From an uncultured Clostridia bacterium (GTDB lineage Bacteria; Bacillota; Clostridia; Oscillospirales; Oscillospiraceae): a stretch of 22,398 bases of DNA. The stretch covers positions 1 through 22,398 of the forward strand of contig CAMVOG010000009.1 of NCBI GenBank assembly GCA_947169005.1, in the 5' to 3' direction. Positions 1 through 7,667 of this stretch are shown one piece after another. Position numbers and translations under genes: made by a program. The stretch's first letter is position 1; the number at the start of each line of letters is the position of its first letter. Under the pieces are notes generated by a model. The model searched no databases, was not told the DNA's origin, and saw only the letters and a program-made list of their open reading frames with translations.

Positions 1-1
1 C

Positions 2-56
2 AGGGGACGCTTCCCGTAACCATCTACTTAAAAACAGTAGTTTTTAGAGGTCCCCT
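2..56. repeat. Short palindromic element with 7-bp inverted ends
   Basis: AGGGGAC at 2-8 is the exact reverse complement of GTCCCCT at 50-56. Inside lies a second perfect palindrome, TAAAAAC at 29-35 and GTTTTTA at 40-46, around a 4-nt loop. The stretch 1-183 has no convincing gene. The element could be a REP/MITE-like palindrome or a structured transcript end for the minus-strand operon, but it is cut close to the window edge, so its true limits are unknown. Confidence 0.35.
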
Positions 57-99
57 TTCATCTTTCGTTTCTGTCTTGAAAAAGAAAAAAGAATAAAAA

Positions 100-148
100 T
101 TTAAGATTGAAGATTGAAGAGTAAAGAGTAAAGAGTAAAGATTGAAGA
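100..148. repeat. Heptanucleotide tandem array (left copy)
   Basis: Seven consecutive 7-bp units read on the plus strand as TTTAAGA, TTGAAGA twice, GTAAAGA three times, then TTGAAGA. The array lies in the gene-free stretch just past the end of the minus-strand rpiB operon. The same unit, as its reverse complement, recurs at 16961-17093 and 22345-22398. Period 7 and sequence variants are read directly; function is unknown. Confidence 0.85.
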
Positions 149-183
149 TGAAAAAGCAAAAACGGGATACAAACGCGCAGGCC

Positions 184-387
184 TCAGCGGTCGTCGAGGG
201 GCTGCCCCTCGGAAGCGTAAGGCCAAGGCGGGTCCAGCCGCAGGCGGCCGTCCTCCACCACGATATATTGGCGGCACCAGAAGAAGGCGAAGACACAAAG
301 GGCCAGGGCCAGGGCCGCCAGGGCCGCCAGCACCCAGAGGAGTATTTTCAGGGGGCGGCGGTCACGGTAGACCTTGGGGCGCTTCAT
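184..387 (-). CDS. Small single-pass membrane protein, unknown function
   Basis: This 67-residue protein has a basic N-terminus (MKRPKVYRDRRPLK), one hydrophobic segment at about residues 14-38, and a short polar tail containing YIVVEDGRLRLDPPW. The positive-inside rule places the tail outside the membrane. Its ATG overlaps the rpiB stop by 4 nt (ATGA), so it is probably translationally coupled and is the last gene of the csaB-php-rpiB operon. A similar membrane segment followed by a 'YIV..DG..L..PW' strand occurs at the start of some larger clostridial envelope proteins (recalled, not searched), so this may be a stand-alone or truncated version. No enzymatic motif is visible. Confidence 0.6.
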   Translation of the reverse strand: MKRPKVYRDRRPLKILLWVLAALAALALALCVFAFFWCRQYIVVEDGRLRLDPPWPYASEGQPLDDR

Positions 388-824
388 GCCCGGTCTTCAA
401 TGGCGGAGATCAGGTCCACCCGCCGCTGATGGCGGCCGCCCTCAAACTCCGTATCCAGGAAGGTCTCCGCGATTTTCAGCGCCAGGCCGCCGCCCACCAC
501 CCGGGCGCCCAGGGCCAGGATGTTGGCGTTGTTGTGCCGGCGGGCCATCTCGGCCATGAAGCAGTCGGTGCAGACGGCGGCGCGGATGCCCCGCACCTTA
601 TTGGCGGCCATGGAGATGCCCAGGCCGGTGCCGCAGATGATGATGGCCCGGTCGCATTCCCCGGAGGCCACGGCCCGGGCCGCCGCCTCTCCGTAGATGG
701 GATAGTCCACGCTGTCCGTGGTGTTGGTGCCCAGGTCCTTATAGGCCAAGCCCCTGGAATCCAGCAGCTTTTTGATTTCTTCCTTCAGCGCCACACCGGC
801 GTGGTCATTGGCAAGAGCGATCAT
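384..824 (-). CDS. rpiB: Ribose-5-phosphate isomerase B
   Basis: RpiB interconverts ribose 5-phosphate and ribulose 5-phosphate in the cytosolic pentose phosphate pathway; some homologues prefer allose or other sugar phosphates. The 146-residue length is normal for the RpiB/LacAB family. NDHAG at 6-10 lies in the phosphate/sugar site, the CGTGLG loop at 64-69 contains the expected catalytic Cys64, and HNNANIL at 97-103 and GGRHQRRVDLI at 129-139 are family signatures. Cys64 and the RHQRRV tail favour true RpiB over LacA/LacB. It starts with ATG, lies 14 nt after the PHP phosphatase gene and overlaps the next small gene by 4 nt, so it is an internal cistron of the csaB operon. Confidence 0.95.
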   Translation of the reverse strand: MIALANDHAGVALKEEIKKLLDSRGLAYKDLGTNTTDSVDYPIYGEAAARAVASGECDRAIIICGTGLGISMAANKVRGIRAAVCTDCFMAEMARRHNNANILALGARVVGGGLALKIAETFLDTEFEGGRHQRRVDLISAIEDRA

Positions 825-838
825 GGGGTTTCCTCCGT

Positions 839-1669
839 TCAGTCAAGTAATGGGTAAAATTCCGCTTTTCTTTTATTATACACGCAGTGGCGGCGAAAGC
901 CAAGGTCCGCCAGCCATTTTTTTGTCTCCGCGATCCCGGCTCCCAGGTCCCGGCAGCGGTGGGCGTCCGAGCCCAGGGTAAGGACCTCGCCGCCCAGGTC
1001 CAGGTATAGCCGCAGCAGCCAGGGGGCGGGCATGGTCTCCCCCAGGCTGCCCCGCAGGCCGGAGGTGTTCACCTCGATGCCCTTCCCCGCGGCGATGAGG
1101 CTCCGCAGCAGCTCCGCCAGCCGGTCCCGCCAGGGCATCAGCGAGAGCTGGGGCTCATAGGGGCGCATATAGCGCAAGGGATAGCCGATGTGGCCCAGCA
1201 CGTCGAAGAGGCCCAGCCGCGCCGTGGCCTCCAGCTCCGAAACGTAGCGGTCCAGCAGCGCCCGGCGCTTTTCCGCCGTGTCGAAGAGGGCGGGGGCCTC
1301 CCCGCCGGGCCTGCCGCAGTAAAAATCCGGGGTGTGCAGCAGGTTATGGGTGGAGCCGATGATGAAATCAGGGACAGCCGCGGCCAGGGCCCCGGCTGCC
1401 TCGGGATGATGGTCCGCCTCCCCCAGCTCCAGCCCCAGGCGCAGGGCGACGCGGTCCCCCGCCGCCTCCCGGGCCTCTTCAAAGGCCGCCCGCCACTCTG
1501 CCAGGGGGAAGGGCTGCTTTTGAGGGCCGCCGTCCAGGGCGTCCAGGTCCGCGTGATCCGTCAGGCACAGGAGCTCCAGCCCCTTTTCCGCCGCGGCCAG
1601 GGCCATGGCGCGCATGCTGTCATCGGCGTCGTCCGAGATGGTGGAATGGGTATGCAGGTCGCTGAACAC
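839..1669 (-). CDS. PHP-domain phosphatase, histidinol-phosphatase-like
   Basis: This 276-residue member of the polymerase-and-histidinol-phosphatase (PHP) superfamily probably hydrolyses a phosphomonoester with a multinuclear metal centre. The metal-ligand motifs appear in order: DLHTHS at residues 4-9, TDHADLD at 37-43, LELGE, GSTHN, LGHIGYP and a C-terminal GSDAH. The layout and length match HisK-type histidinol-phosphatase, which would fit the distant hisE gene, but PHP proteins also include nucleotide and sugar phosphatases, so the substrate is not certain. The start is GTG (CAC on the plus strand) behind a GGGAGG ribosome site. It follows csaB by 13 nt and precedes rpiB by 14 nt, so it is co-transcribed with both. 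Confidence 0.85.
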   Translation of the reverse strand: MFSDLHTHSTISDDADDSMRAMALAAAEKGLELLCLTDHADLDALDGGPQKQPFPLAEWRAAFEEAREAAGDRVALRLGLELGEADHHPEAAGALAAAVPDFIIGSTHNLLHTPDFYCGRPGGEAPALFDTAEKRRALLDRYVSELEATARLGLFDVLGHIGYPLRYMRPYEPQLSLMPWRDRLAELLRSLIAAGKGIEVNTSGLRGSLGETMPAPWLLRLYLDLGGEVLTLGSDAHRCRDLGAGIAETKKWLADLGFRRHCVYNKRKAEFYPLLD

Positions 1670-1682
1670 GGCTTTTCCTCCC

Positions 1683-3893
1683 TTACAGGCCCAGCAGGCG
1701 GGCCAGGGTGCGGGAATTGATCCGCTCCAGCTCCCGGAGCCGTGCCGCCGCCTTTTCCTGCTCCTCGGGCCGCGCCCCGTCTATCGCCGCGGCGATGAGG
1801 CGGGCCAGGCTCTTCCCGTCGGCGTCCTTCAGCTCAACGGCGTGCTCCTGCCCCAGATAGCGCAGGAAAGCGCTCACCTTGGGGTCGTAGACGATGCCCA
1901 CCAGGGGCACCCCGTGCCCGGCGGCGAAGATGAGCCCGTGCAGCCGCATGGAGACCACCGCCCGCATCCGGGCCATGAGCCCGATCATCAGCCCGGCGTC
2001 CAGGGGACGGTGCAGGATGACGTGGGGGCTGCGCATCAGCGCCGCTACCTCCTCCGACTCCGCCTGGTCCTTGGCGGCGTTGATGGAGAGGAACACCGGC
2101 GTGAAGCCGTAACGCTCATAGACAAAGTCCGCCGCCGCCGCGAGATCGGCCCGCCGCTCGGCGACGCCCGGCCAGGCCCGCAGGGCAAAGCAGACGTACT
2201 TCCCCTCCGGGTCCAGGCCCTCGGTGAGCATGGCGCTGGTGACGGCGGCCTCCGGCGCAGCGGGCAGGGTGAGGGCCGGGTCCGCCGCCAGAAGCACCTC
2301 CGGCTTCGTGACGCCCATGTTTTTCAGCTCCTCCAGGGAGCCGTCCTCCCGCAGGGTGATCACGTCCACGCAGCGGTCAATGATCCTTCCGGACAGGCGG
2401 CGGTTATAGTCCCGCTTCACGGGGCCGATGCCGCAGCCGTACATGATCACGGGCACGCCCAGCTTTTTGGCCTGCCAGAGGGTATAGAGATAAAACCACA
2501 GGGAGCGGCGGCTGGTCACATCCTGGATCAGGCTGCCTCCGCCGTTGATGTAGAGGGTGGCGCCCCGGCAGGCCCGCCAGAAGGAAACGGGATTGAAGGT
2601 ATATACCGCCCGGACCCGGTGGAAATACCGGGTCTCCCGGGGATTGATGGACATGGCGGTGATCACGGCGTCCGGGTCCGCCCGGCGCACCTCGCCGATG
2701 ATGGCGTCCAGAATGGCCTCGTCGCCGGAATTGCCCCGGCCGTAGGCCCCGCAGATCAGCACCCGGCGGCGGACAGACGCCTTCTCCCGGCGCAGGATCT
2801 CCGTATAGATCTCCCGCTGGGTGCGGCAGGTGGCCTCCAGGGAAAACTCCCGCGCCACCTTGTCCCGCAGCTTCTCCGCCATGGCGCGGCGCAGGGACTC
2901 CCGCTCCGCCAGCAGCGCGAGGCAGCGGCCCAGCTCCTCCCAGTTGCCGGGCTCGAAGAGCAGGCCGTTCACGCCCGAGTCGATCAGCGTGGGCACGCCG
3001 CCCACCCGGGAGCTGACGGTGGCCAGGCCGAAACGGGCCCCCTCCGTAAGCGCGTAGGGGAAAGTCTCGGAAAGGCTGGTGAGGGTGTTCACATCCAGGA
3101 TGGAGTAAAAGTCATCCGTGTCCGTGATCCAGCCCAGGAAGGCCACCCGGTCCGCCACGCCCAGCTCCGCCGCCAGAGCCCGCAGGGGCTCCTCCTCCGG
3201 GCCCTCGCCCGCGATGAGCAGGCGCAGCCGCGGCGACGTCTTCGCGGCGGCGGCAAAGCCCCGGATGAGGGTGGCGATGTCCTTGACGGGGTTGAGGCGG
3301 GCGGCGATGCCCACGTTGACGCTGTCCGTCGGGAAGGAGATCCCGTGGCGGGCATAGAACTCCGCCCGGCCGGGCAGGGACTCGGGCAGGGTCATCTCCA
3401 CGCCGTTATAGATCGTAAAGAGCCTGTCCGGCTGAAAGCCGCGGGAGATCAGAAGCTCCGTCATGGAGGCGGAGACCCCGGTGAGGTAATCCATGCGCCG
3501 CAAAGACAGGGCGTTCAGGGTCCCATAGGTCACCCGGGCCAGGGGGCGGCCCATATAGTCCAGCTTCGGATCGCTGTGAACGGTGGTCAGCGTCGGAAGA
3601 CGGTGCTTGCGCTTCAGCAGGGCCCCCATGAAATTGCCCCGGGAGCCGTGGCAGTGGATGATGTCAAAGCGCTCGGTATCCAGCAGGGTCTCCAGCTCCT
3701 TCAGCGCCGCCGGGACGCTGCCGATGATGACCCGTGTGTCGATGCCCATGGCGCGGGCATCCTCGGTAAACTCGCCCTCCGTAAAGCAGACCAGGCAGAC
3801 CCGCTCCGTGCGGGAAATCTCCCGCAGCAGGGTGAGCACATGGGTTTTCGCGCCGCCGATATCGCCGCCGCTGATAAGTGTCAGGATATTCAA
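1683..3893 (-). CDS. csaB: Glycosyltransferase family 4 fused to CsaB pyruvyltransferase
   Basis: This 736-residue protein has two enzyme domains. Residues 1 to about 372 form a GT-B, family-4 glycosyltransferase: SGGDIGGAKTH at the N-terminus, HCHGSRG near 80, ARLNPVKD near 198, AGEGPE near 228, and an EX7E motif at Glu276-Glu284. Residues from about 377 form a polysaccharide pyruvyltransferase of the CsaB type: CGAYGRGNSGDEA at 381-393, YINGGGSLIQD at 448-458, GIGPV at 488-492 and a late RLHGLIFA. CsaB adds ketal-linked pyruvate to secondary cell-wall polysaccharide, which anchors SLH-domain surface proteins; the fused transferase may act on the same polymer. The start is TTG with GGAGG 8 nt upstream. 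A divergent promoter lies upstream, and php and rpiB follow. Confidence 0.88.
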   Translation of the reverse strand: MNILTLISGGDIGGAKTHVLTLLREISRTERVCLVCFTEGEFTEDARAMGIDTRVIIGSVPAALKELETLLDTERFDIIHCHGSRGNFMGALLKRKHRLPTLTTVHSDPKLDYMGRPLARVTYGTLNALSLRRMDYLTGVSASMTELLISRGFQPDRLFTIYNGVEMTLPESLPGRAEFYARHGISFPTDSVNVGIAARLNPVKDIATLIRGFAAAAKTSPRLRLLIAGEGPEEEPLRALAAELGVADRVAFLGWITDTDDFYSILDVNTLTSLSETFPYALTEGARFGLATVSSRVGGVPTLIDSGVNGLLFEPGNWEELGRCLALLAERESLRRAMAEKLRDKVAREFSLEATCRTQREIYTEILRREKASVRRRVLICGAYGRGNSGDEAILDAIIGEVRRADPDAVITAMSINPRETRYFHRVRAVYTFNPVSFWRACRGATLYINGGGSLIQDVTSRRSLWFYLYTLWQAKKLGVPVIMYGCGIGPVKRDYNRRLSGRIIDRCVDVITLREDGSLEELKNMGVTKPEVLLAADPALTLPAAPEAAVTSAMLTEGLDPEGKYVCFALRAWPGVAERRADLAAAADFVYERYGFTPVFLSINAAKDQAESEEVAALMRSPHVILHRPLDAGLMIGLMARMRAVVSMRLHGLIFAAGHGVPLVGIVYDPKVSAFLRYLGQEHAVELKDADGKSLARLIAAAIDGARPEEQEKAAARLRELERINSRTLARLLGL

Positions 3894-3965
3894 GCCGATT
3901 TCCTCCGTATGGCGCGCGCAGCGCCGCTATTTCATGCCGGACGGGAAGAAATTGTCCGGGCATGA

Positions 3966-3994
3966 TTGTCATTTGCCCAAGAGTGTGCTAAAAT
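3966..3994 (+). promoter_or_regulatory. Promoter of the DUF4330-phosphatase-ygiQ operon
   Basis: TTGTCA at 3966-3971 and TAAAAT at 3989-3994 are separated by 17 nt, and TGC directly precedes the -10 box, giving an extended -10. Transcription would start near 4001, about 57 nt before the DUF4330 ATG. It overlaps the zone of the opposing csaB promoter. Confidence 0.6.
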
Positions 3995-4009
3995 ACGCAC
4001 AGTACCTTT

Positions 4010-4038
4010 ATTATACAGCATCCCTTTTGGAGAGTAAA
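4010..4038 (-). promoter_or_regulatory. Promoter of the csaB-php-rpiB operon
   Basis: On the minus strand a perfect TATAAT (plus 4010-4015) is preceded, 17 nt away, by TTTACT (plus 4033-4038), a 4-of-6 match to TTGACA. The predicted leader before the TTG start of csaB is about 110 nt. The -35 box falls inside the degenerate heptad sequence that also lies in the leader of the divergent gene. Confidence 0.5.
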
Positions 4039-4057
4039 GAGCAAGGAGATAAAGGAA

Positions 4058-4615
4058 ATGGAAAAGAAGCAGAAAAAATTCAAGTTCAACGTCATCGACG
4101 TGATCGTGATCCTGGTCCTTCTGGCGGTGGTCGTTTTCTTCGCCGTGCGCTTCATCAATTTTGAGGCGACCGCGCCGGAGCCCGCGAGCAGCACCCAGGT
4201 CCTGCGCTATACGGTGCGGGTGGACGCCATGCCCGCCTCCATCTATGAGGAGGTCAGCAAGTCCATCCCCAGCCAGATGCTCTCCGCCGGGGCCCGCTAC
4301 AACGGCGTGGTCCTCTCCGTCACCGCCTCCCCCGCCGAGGTCACGGATATTGAGGTGAAGGACGGGAGCAACGAGACCAGGCTTTTCCACATGCAGCCCC
4401 AGGAGGCCTATTACACGGTGGACTTTGTCTGCGAGGCTGAGGTCAAGAGCGCGCTGCTCAAGAGCGTCGGCAGCCAGGAGGTCCGCGTGGGCCGCACCCA
4501 CTTCATCAAGACGGAGGACCTGGAATTCGTGGGCACCGTGACCTCCGTCGAGCTCACCGAGGACAGCATCGACGCCCTGCTGAACAGCGTCGGCGGCGTG
4601 AAAACGAGCGAGTAA
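4058..4615 (+). CDS. DUF4330 family membrane-anchored protein
   Basis: The 185-residue protein has a lysine-rich cytoplasmic start, one transmembrane helix at about residues 13-31 (VIDVIVILVLLAVVVFFAV), and an extracellular part of about 150 residues rich in beta-strand patterns. This organisation and the 'FN.IDV.VI' start are typical of DUF4330, a family of unknown function that I recall occurring beside csaB in Firmicutes; the divergent csaB here agrees. A cell-envelope role linked to pyruvylated wall polymer is inference. The ATG has an AAGGAG site about 9 nt upstream. It is the first gene of a plus-strand operon and ends 5 nt before the phosphatase-GNAT gene. Confidence 0.75.
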   Translation: MEKKQKKFKFNVIDVIVILVLLAVVVFFAVRFINFEATAPEPASSTQVLRYTVRVDAMPASIYEEVSKSIPSQMLSAGARYNGVVLSVTASPAEVTDIEVKDGSNETRLFHMQPQEAYYTVDFVCEAEVKSALLKSVGSQEVRVGRTHFIKTEDLEFVGTVTSVELTEDSIDALLNSVGGVKTSE

Positions 4616-4620
4616 GCCCC

Positions 4621-5745
4621 ATGACCACGATCTATCTGGCGCGCCACGGGGAGGCGGAGGGAAACCTTTATCGCCGCATCCACGGCCACACCGACGGCCT
4701 GCTGACGGAACGGGGCGAGCGGCAGGCGGAGGCCTTGCGCCGCCGCTTCGCCGCGCTGCCCGTGGAGGCGGTCTGGTCCAGCGATCTGCGCCGGGCCACC
4801 GCCCGGGCCGCGGCGGAGCCCCACGGGCTCCCCATCCGGACCACGGCCGCCCTGCGGGAGGTCTCCATGGGCGCCTGGGAGGATAAGACCTGGGGCGAGG
4901 TGCAGGAGGAGCAGGCGGAGGCCTACCGGCTCTACCTCAGCTCCCCCGACCGCTGGCACGTCCCCGGCAGCGAGGATTGGGAGGCCTTGAAGGCGCGCAT
5001 GCTCTCGGCCCTGTCGGAGATCGCCCGGGCCCATGAGGGGCAGACCGTGGCGGTCTTTTCCCACGGCTGCGCCATCCGCGCCCTGGTCAGCGCCATTCTG
5101 GGCGTTCCGGGCAGCGAGATCAGCCGCATCCCCTACTGCGGCAATACGGCCCTGAGCTGCCTCAAATGGGAGAACGGGGCCTTTTCCGTCGCCTTTTACA
5201 ACGATCAGAGCCATCTTTCCCCGGCGCTCACCGCCCCCCGGCAGCACTTTGGGGAGGGCGAGCCACTGCGGAACCTGCGCCTGGCCCCCTTTGACGTGAT
5301 CCGGGAGAAGGAGCGCTATCTGCGCCGCTATGAGGAGGCCTGGGTCCTCTCCCACGGCAGCGCGAAGGGCTTTTCCACCATCTATCACGACAAGGCCGTG
5401 ATGCGCTCCCTGGCGGACCCCCGCTCCGTCATGGAGGCGGACCTGAACGGCGTGCCCGCCGGGATGATCGAGCTGGCCCCCGACTCCGGCGCGGAGGAAA
5501 ACCGGGGCCACATCGCCTTTCTCTGCATGGACCCGGCCTTCCGGGGCCGCGGCCTGGCGGTGCAGCTCATCGGCCACGCGGTCTTTTACTACCGGGCGCT
5601 GGGGCGGGAGGCCCTGCGCCTGCGGGTGAACGAACGCAACGACAGGGCCGTGCGCTTCTATTCCGCCTTCGGCTTCCGGGCCGTAAAGCGGGAAAAGGGC
5701 ATCGTGGGCCACGTGCTGATCATGGAAAAGAGGATCGCGCCGTGA
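4621..5745 (+). CDS. Histidine phosphatase-GNAT acetyltransferase fusion
   Basis: This 374-residue protein has two domains. Residues 1 to about 200 form a phosphoglycerate-mutase-like histidine phosphatase with the nucleophile motif LARHGE at 6-11 (His9), Arg58 in SSDLRRA, Glu80 in ALREVSMG, and the second histidine in FSHG at 146-149. Residues from about 220 form a GNAT N-acetyltransferase with the acetyl-CoA loop RGRGLA at 308-313 and the late motif RVNERNDRAVRFYSAFGF. Substrates are unknown. Phosphatases of this shape include CobC/alpha-ribazole phosphatase and broad sugar phosphatases, but no cobalamin genes are nearby. It lies 5 nt after the DUF4330 gene and overlaps ygiQ by 4 nt. Both active sites look intact, so the fusion is probably bifunctional. 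Confidence 0.85.
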   Translation: MTTIYLARHGEAEGNLYRRIHGHTDGLLTERGERQAEALRRRFAALPVEAVWSSDLRRATARAAAEPHGLPIRTTAALREVSMGAWEDKTWGEVQEEQAEAYRLYLSSPDRWHVPGSEDWEALKARMLSALSEIARAHEGQTVAVFSHGCAIRALVSAILGVPGSEISRIPYCGNTALSCLKWENGAFSVAFYNDQSHLSPALTAPRQHFGEGEPLRNLRLAPFDVIREKERYLRRYEEAWVLSHGSAKGFSTIYHDKAVMRSLADPRSVMEADLNGVPAGMIELAPDSGAEENRGHIAFLCMDPAFRGRGLAVQLIGHAVFYYRALGREALRLRVNERNDRAVRFYSAFGFRAVKREKGIVGHVLIMEKRIAP

Positions 5746-7601
5746 ACGAGCTGTTTTTACCTGTCAGCCGGGAGGATATGGAGGCGCGCGGCTGGTATTA
5801 TTACGATTTTCTCCTCATCACCGGGGACGCCTACGTGGACCATCCCTCCTTCGGCACCCCCGTGATCGGGCGGCTGCTGGAAAGCGAGGGCTTCCGGGTG
5901 GCGCTGCTGGCCCAGCCGGACTGGCACGACGCCGAGGCCGTCCGCGCCATGGGCCGCCCCCGCTACGGCTGCATGCTCTCCGCCGGCAACCTGGACTCCA
6001 TGGTGGCCCACTACACCGCCGCCAAGCGCCGCCGCAGCGAGGATTTTTACAGCCCCGGCAAGCAGGCGGGGCTGCGCCCGGACCGGGCCGTGATCGTCTA
6101 CGCCAACCGGGTGCGGGAGGCCTTTCCCGGCCTGCCCCTGGTGATCGGCGGGCTGGAGGCTTCCCTGCGCCGCTTCGCCCACTACGACTATTGGGAAGAC
6201 AAGGTGCGGGCCTCGGAGCTGGTGGACGCGGGGGCAGACCTGCTGGTCTACGGCATGGGAGAGCGGGCCAGCCTGGAGATCGCCCGCCGCCTCAAGGCCG
6301 GAGAAAAGCCCGAGACCATGACGGACATCCGGGGCACGGCGGTCTGCCGCCCCACGGCGGACTGCGCCTTCGAGAGCGTCACGGTGCCCTCCCTCCAGGA
6401 GGTCAGAAGCGACAAGGCCGCCTACGCCGAGGCGACCCGCATCGAATACGAGGAGCACGACCCCATCCGGGGCCGGGCCATCCTGCAGCAGCATGACCGG
6501 CGCTGGCTCATCGTGAATCCGCCCGCCATGCCGCTGAATACCCGGGAGCTGGACCGGGTGGCCGCCCTCCCCTTCACCCGGGAGGTCCACCCCATGTATG
6601 AGAGCATGGGGGGCGTGCCCGCCATCGAGGAGGTCCGCTTCTCCGTGATCCACAACCGGGGCTGCTTCGGGGGCTGCAACTTCTGCTCCCTGGCCTTCCA
6701 CCAGGGGCGGATGATCACCTCCCGCAGCCATGAATCCGTCATCAAGGAGGTAGAGGGCTTCACCCATCATCCGCTGTTCAAGGGCTACGTCCACGACGTG
6801 GGCGGCCCCACGGCGAATTTCCGCCACCCCAGCTGCCAGAAGCAGCTCAAGGTCGGCATGTGCGCCCACCGGGCCTGCCTGACTCCCACTCCCTGCCCCA
6901 ATCTGGACGCCGACCACCGGGATTATCTGGCCCTGCTGCGGAAGCTGCGGCAGATCCCCGGGGTGAAAAAGGTCTTCGTCCGCTCGGGCATCCGCTTCGA
7001 CTACATGCTCTGCGACAAGAGCGGCGACTTCTTCGCGGAGCTGGTGCGGCACCATATCTCCGGCCAGCTCAAGGTGGCCCCGGAGCATTGCATCGACAAC
7101 GTGCTGGGCTATATGGGCAAGCCGCCCATCGAGGTCTATGAGCGCTTCATGGACAAGTACGCCCGGCTGAATCACCAGTACGGCAAGCAGCAGTACGTTG
7201 TGCCCTATCTCATGAGCTCCCACCCCGGCTCCACCCTGCGGGACGCGGTGAAGCTCGCGGAATATCTCAAGGCCCACGGCGTCCGCCCCGAGCAGGTGCA
7301 GGACTTTTACCCCACCCCCGGCACCCTCTCCACCTGCATGTATTATACGGGCATCGACCCCCGCACGGGGCAAAAGGTCTACGCCGCCCGGGACTACCAT
7401 GAGAAGGAGCTGCAGCGGGCCCTGCTGCAGTGGACCCGGCCCGAGAAGCGGGCTCTGGTGCTGGAGGCGCTGAAAAAAGCGGGTCGGGAGGATCTGATCG
7501 GCTACGGCAAGCACTGCCTTGTCCGCCCCGACGGACCGGCGCGCAAGGCCCCGCCGCAGGGCAAAGGCGGCGCCCCGGCCAAAAAGAAGCCGCGAGGATA
7601 A
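5742..7601 (+). CDS. YgiQ family radical SAM protein
   Basis: The 619-residue length is close to the YgiQ family norm. The N-terminal part (about 1-290) resembles the family's leading domain, with PVSREDMEARGW near the start, DAYVDHPSFG and IGGLEASLRR. The radical SAM core carries CX3CX2C as Cys308, Cys312 and Cys315 (GCFGGCNFC), which binds a [4Fe-4S] cluster. Downstream are the family's VGGPTANFRHPSC, a further Cys cluster around MCAHRACLTPTPCPN, and YLMSSHPGST. The C-terminal 25 residues are Lys/Pro/Gly-rich and probably disordered. The reaction is not established. The start is GTG, overlapping the preceding stop as GTGA, which implies translational coupling. Confidence 0.93.
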   Translation: MNELFLPVSREDMEARGWYYYDFLLITGDAYVDHPSFGTPVIGRLLESEGFRVALLAQPDWHDAEAVRAMGRPRYGCMLSAGNLDSMVAHYTAAKRRRSEDFYSPGKQAGLRPDRAVIVYANRVREAFPGLPLVIGGLEASLRRFAHYDYWEDKVRASELVDAGADLLVYGMGERASLEIARRLKAGEKPETMTDIRGTAVCRPTADCAFESVTVPSLQEVRSDKAAYAEATRIEYEEHDPIRGRAILQQHDRRWLIVNPPAMPLNTRELDRVAALPFTREVHPMYESMGGVPAIEEVRFSVIHNRGCFGGCNFCSLAFHQGRMITSRSHESVIKEVEGFTHHPLFKGYVHDVGGPTANFRHPSCQKQLKVGMCAHRACLTPTPCPNLDADHRDYLALLRKLRQIPGVKKVFVRSGIRFDYMLCDKSGDFFAELVRHHISGQLKVAPEHCIDNVLGYMGKPPIEVYERFMDKYARLNHQYGKQQYVVPYLMSSHPGSTLRDAVKLAEYLKAHGVRPEQVQDFYPTPGTLSTCMYYTGIDPRTGQKVYAARDYHEKELQRALLQWTRPEKRALVLEALKKAGREDLIGYGKHCLVRPDGPARKAPPQGKGGAPAKKKPRG

Positions 7602-7623
7602 GGGCGCCATTGCGCTCAGTTTT
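7602..7623 (+). terminator. Weak candidate terminator after ygiQ
   Basis: GGGCGC at 7602-7607 and GCGCTC at 7612-7617 can form a 6-bp stem with one wobble pair around CATT, followed within 3 nt by TTTT. The short stem makes this tentative. It would separate the ygiQ operon from the following toxin-antitoxin genes. Confidence 0.25.
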
Positions 7624-7667
7624 ATGCAATCGTTGACCCCGTTTATATCCAAAAGGAGGCGGTGAAA

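Noticed and set aside
1605..3965. Long plus-strand open frame (786 codons) opposite csaB
   Set aside because: It is antisense to a gene with two clear enzyme domains; its product is rich in Gly, His, Gln and Arg with no motif, the usual shadow in GC-rich DNA.
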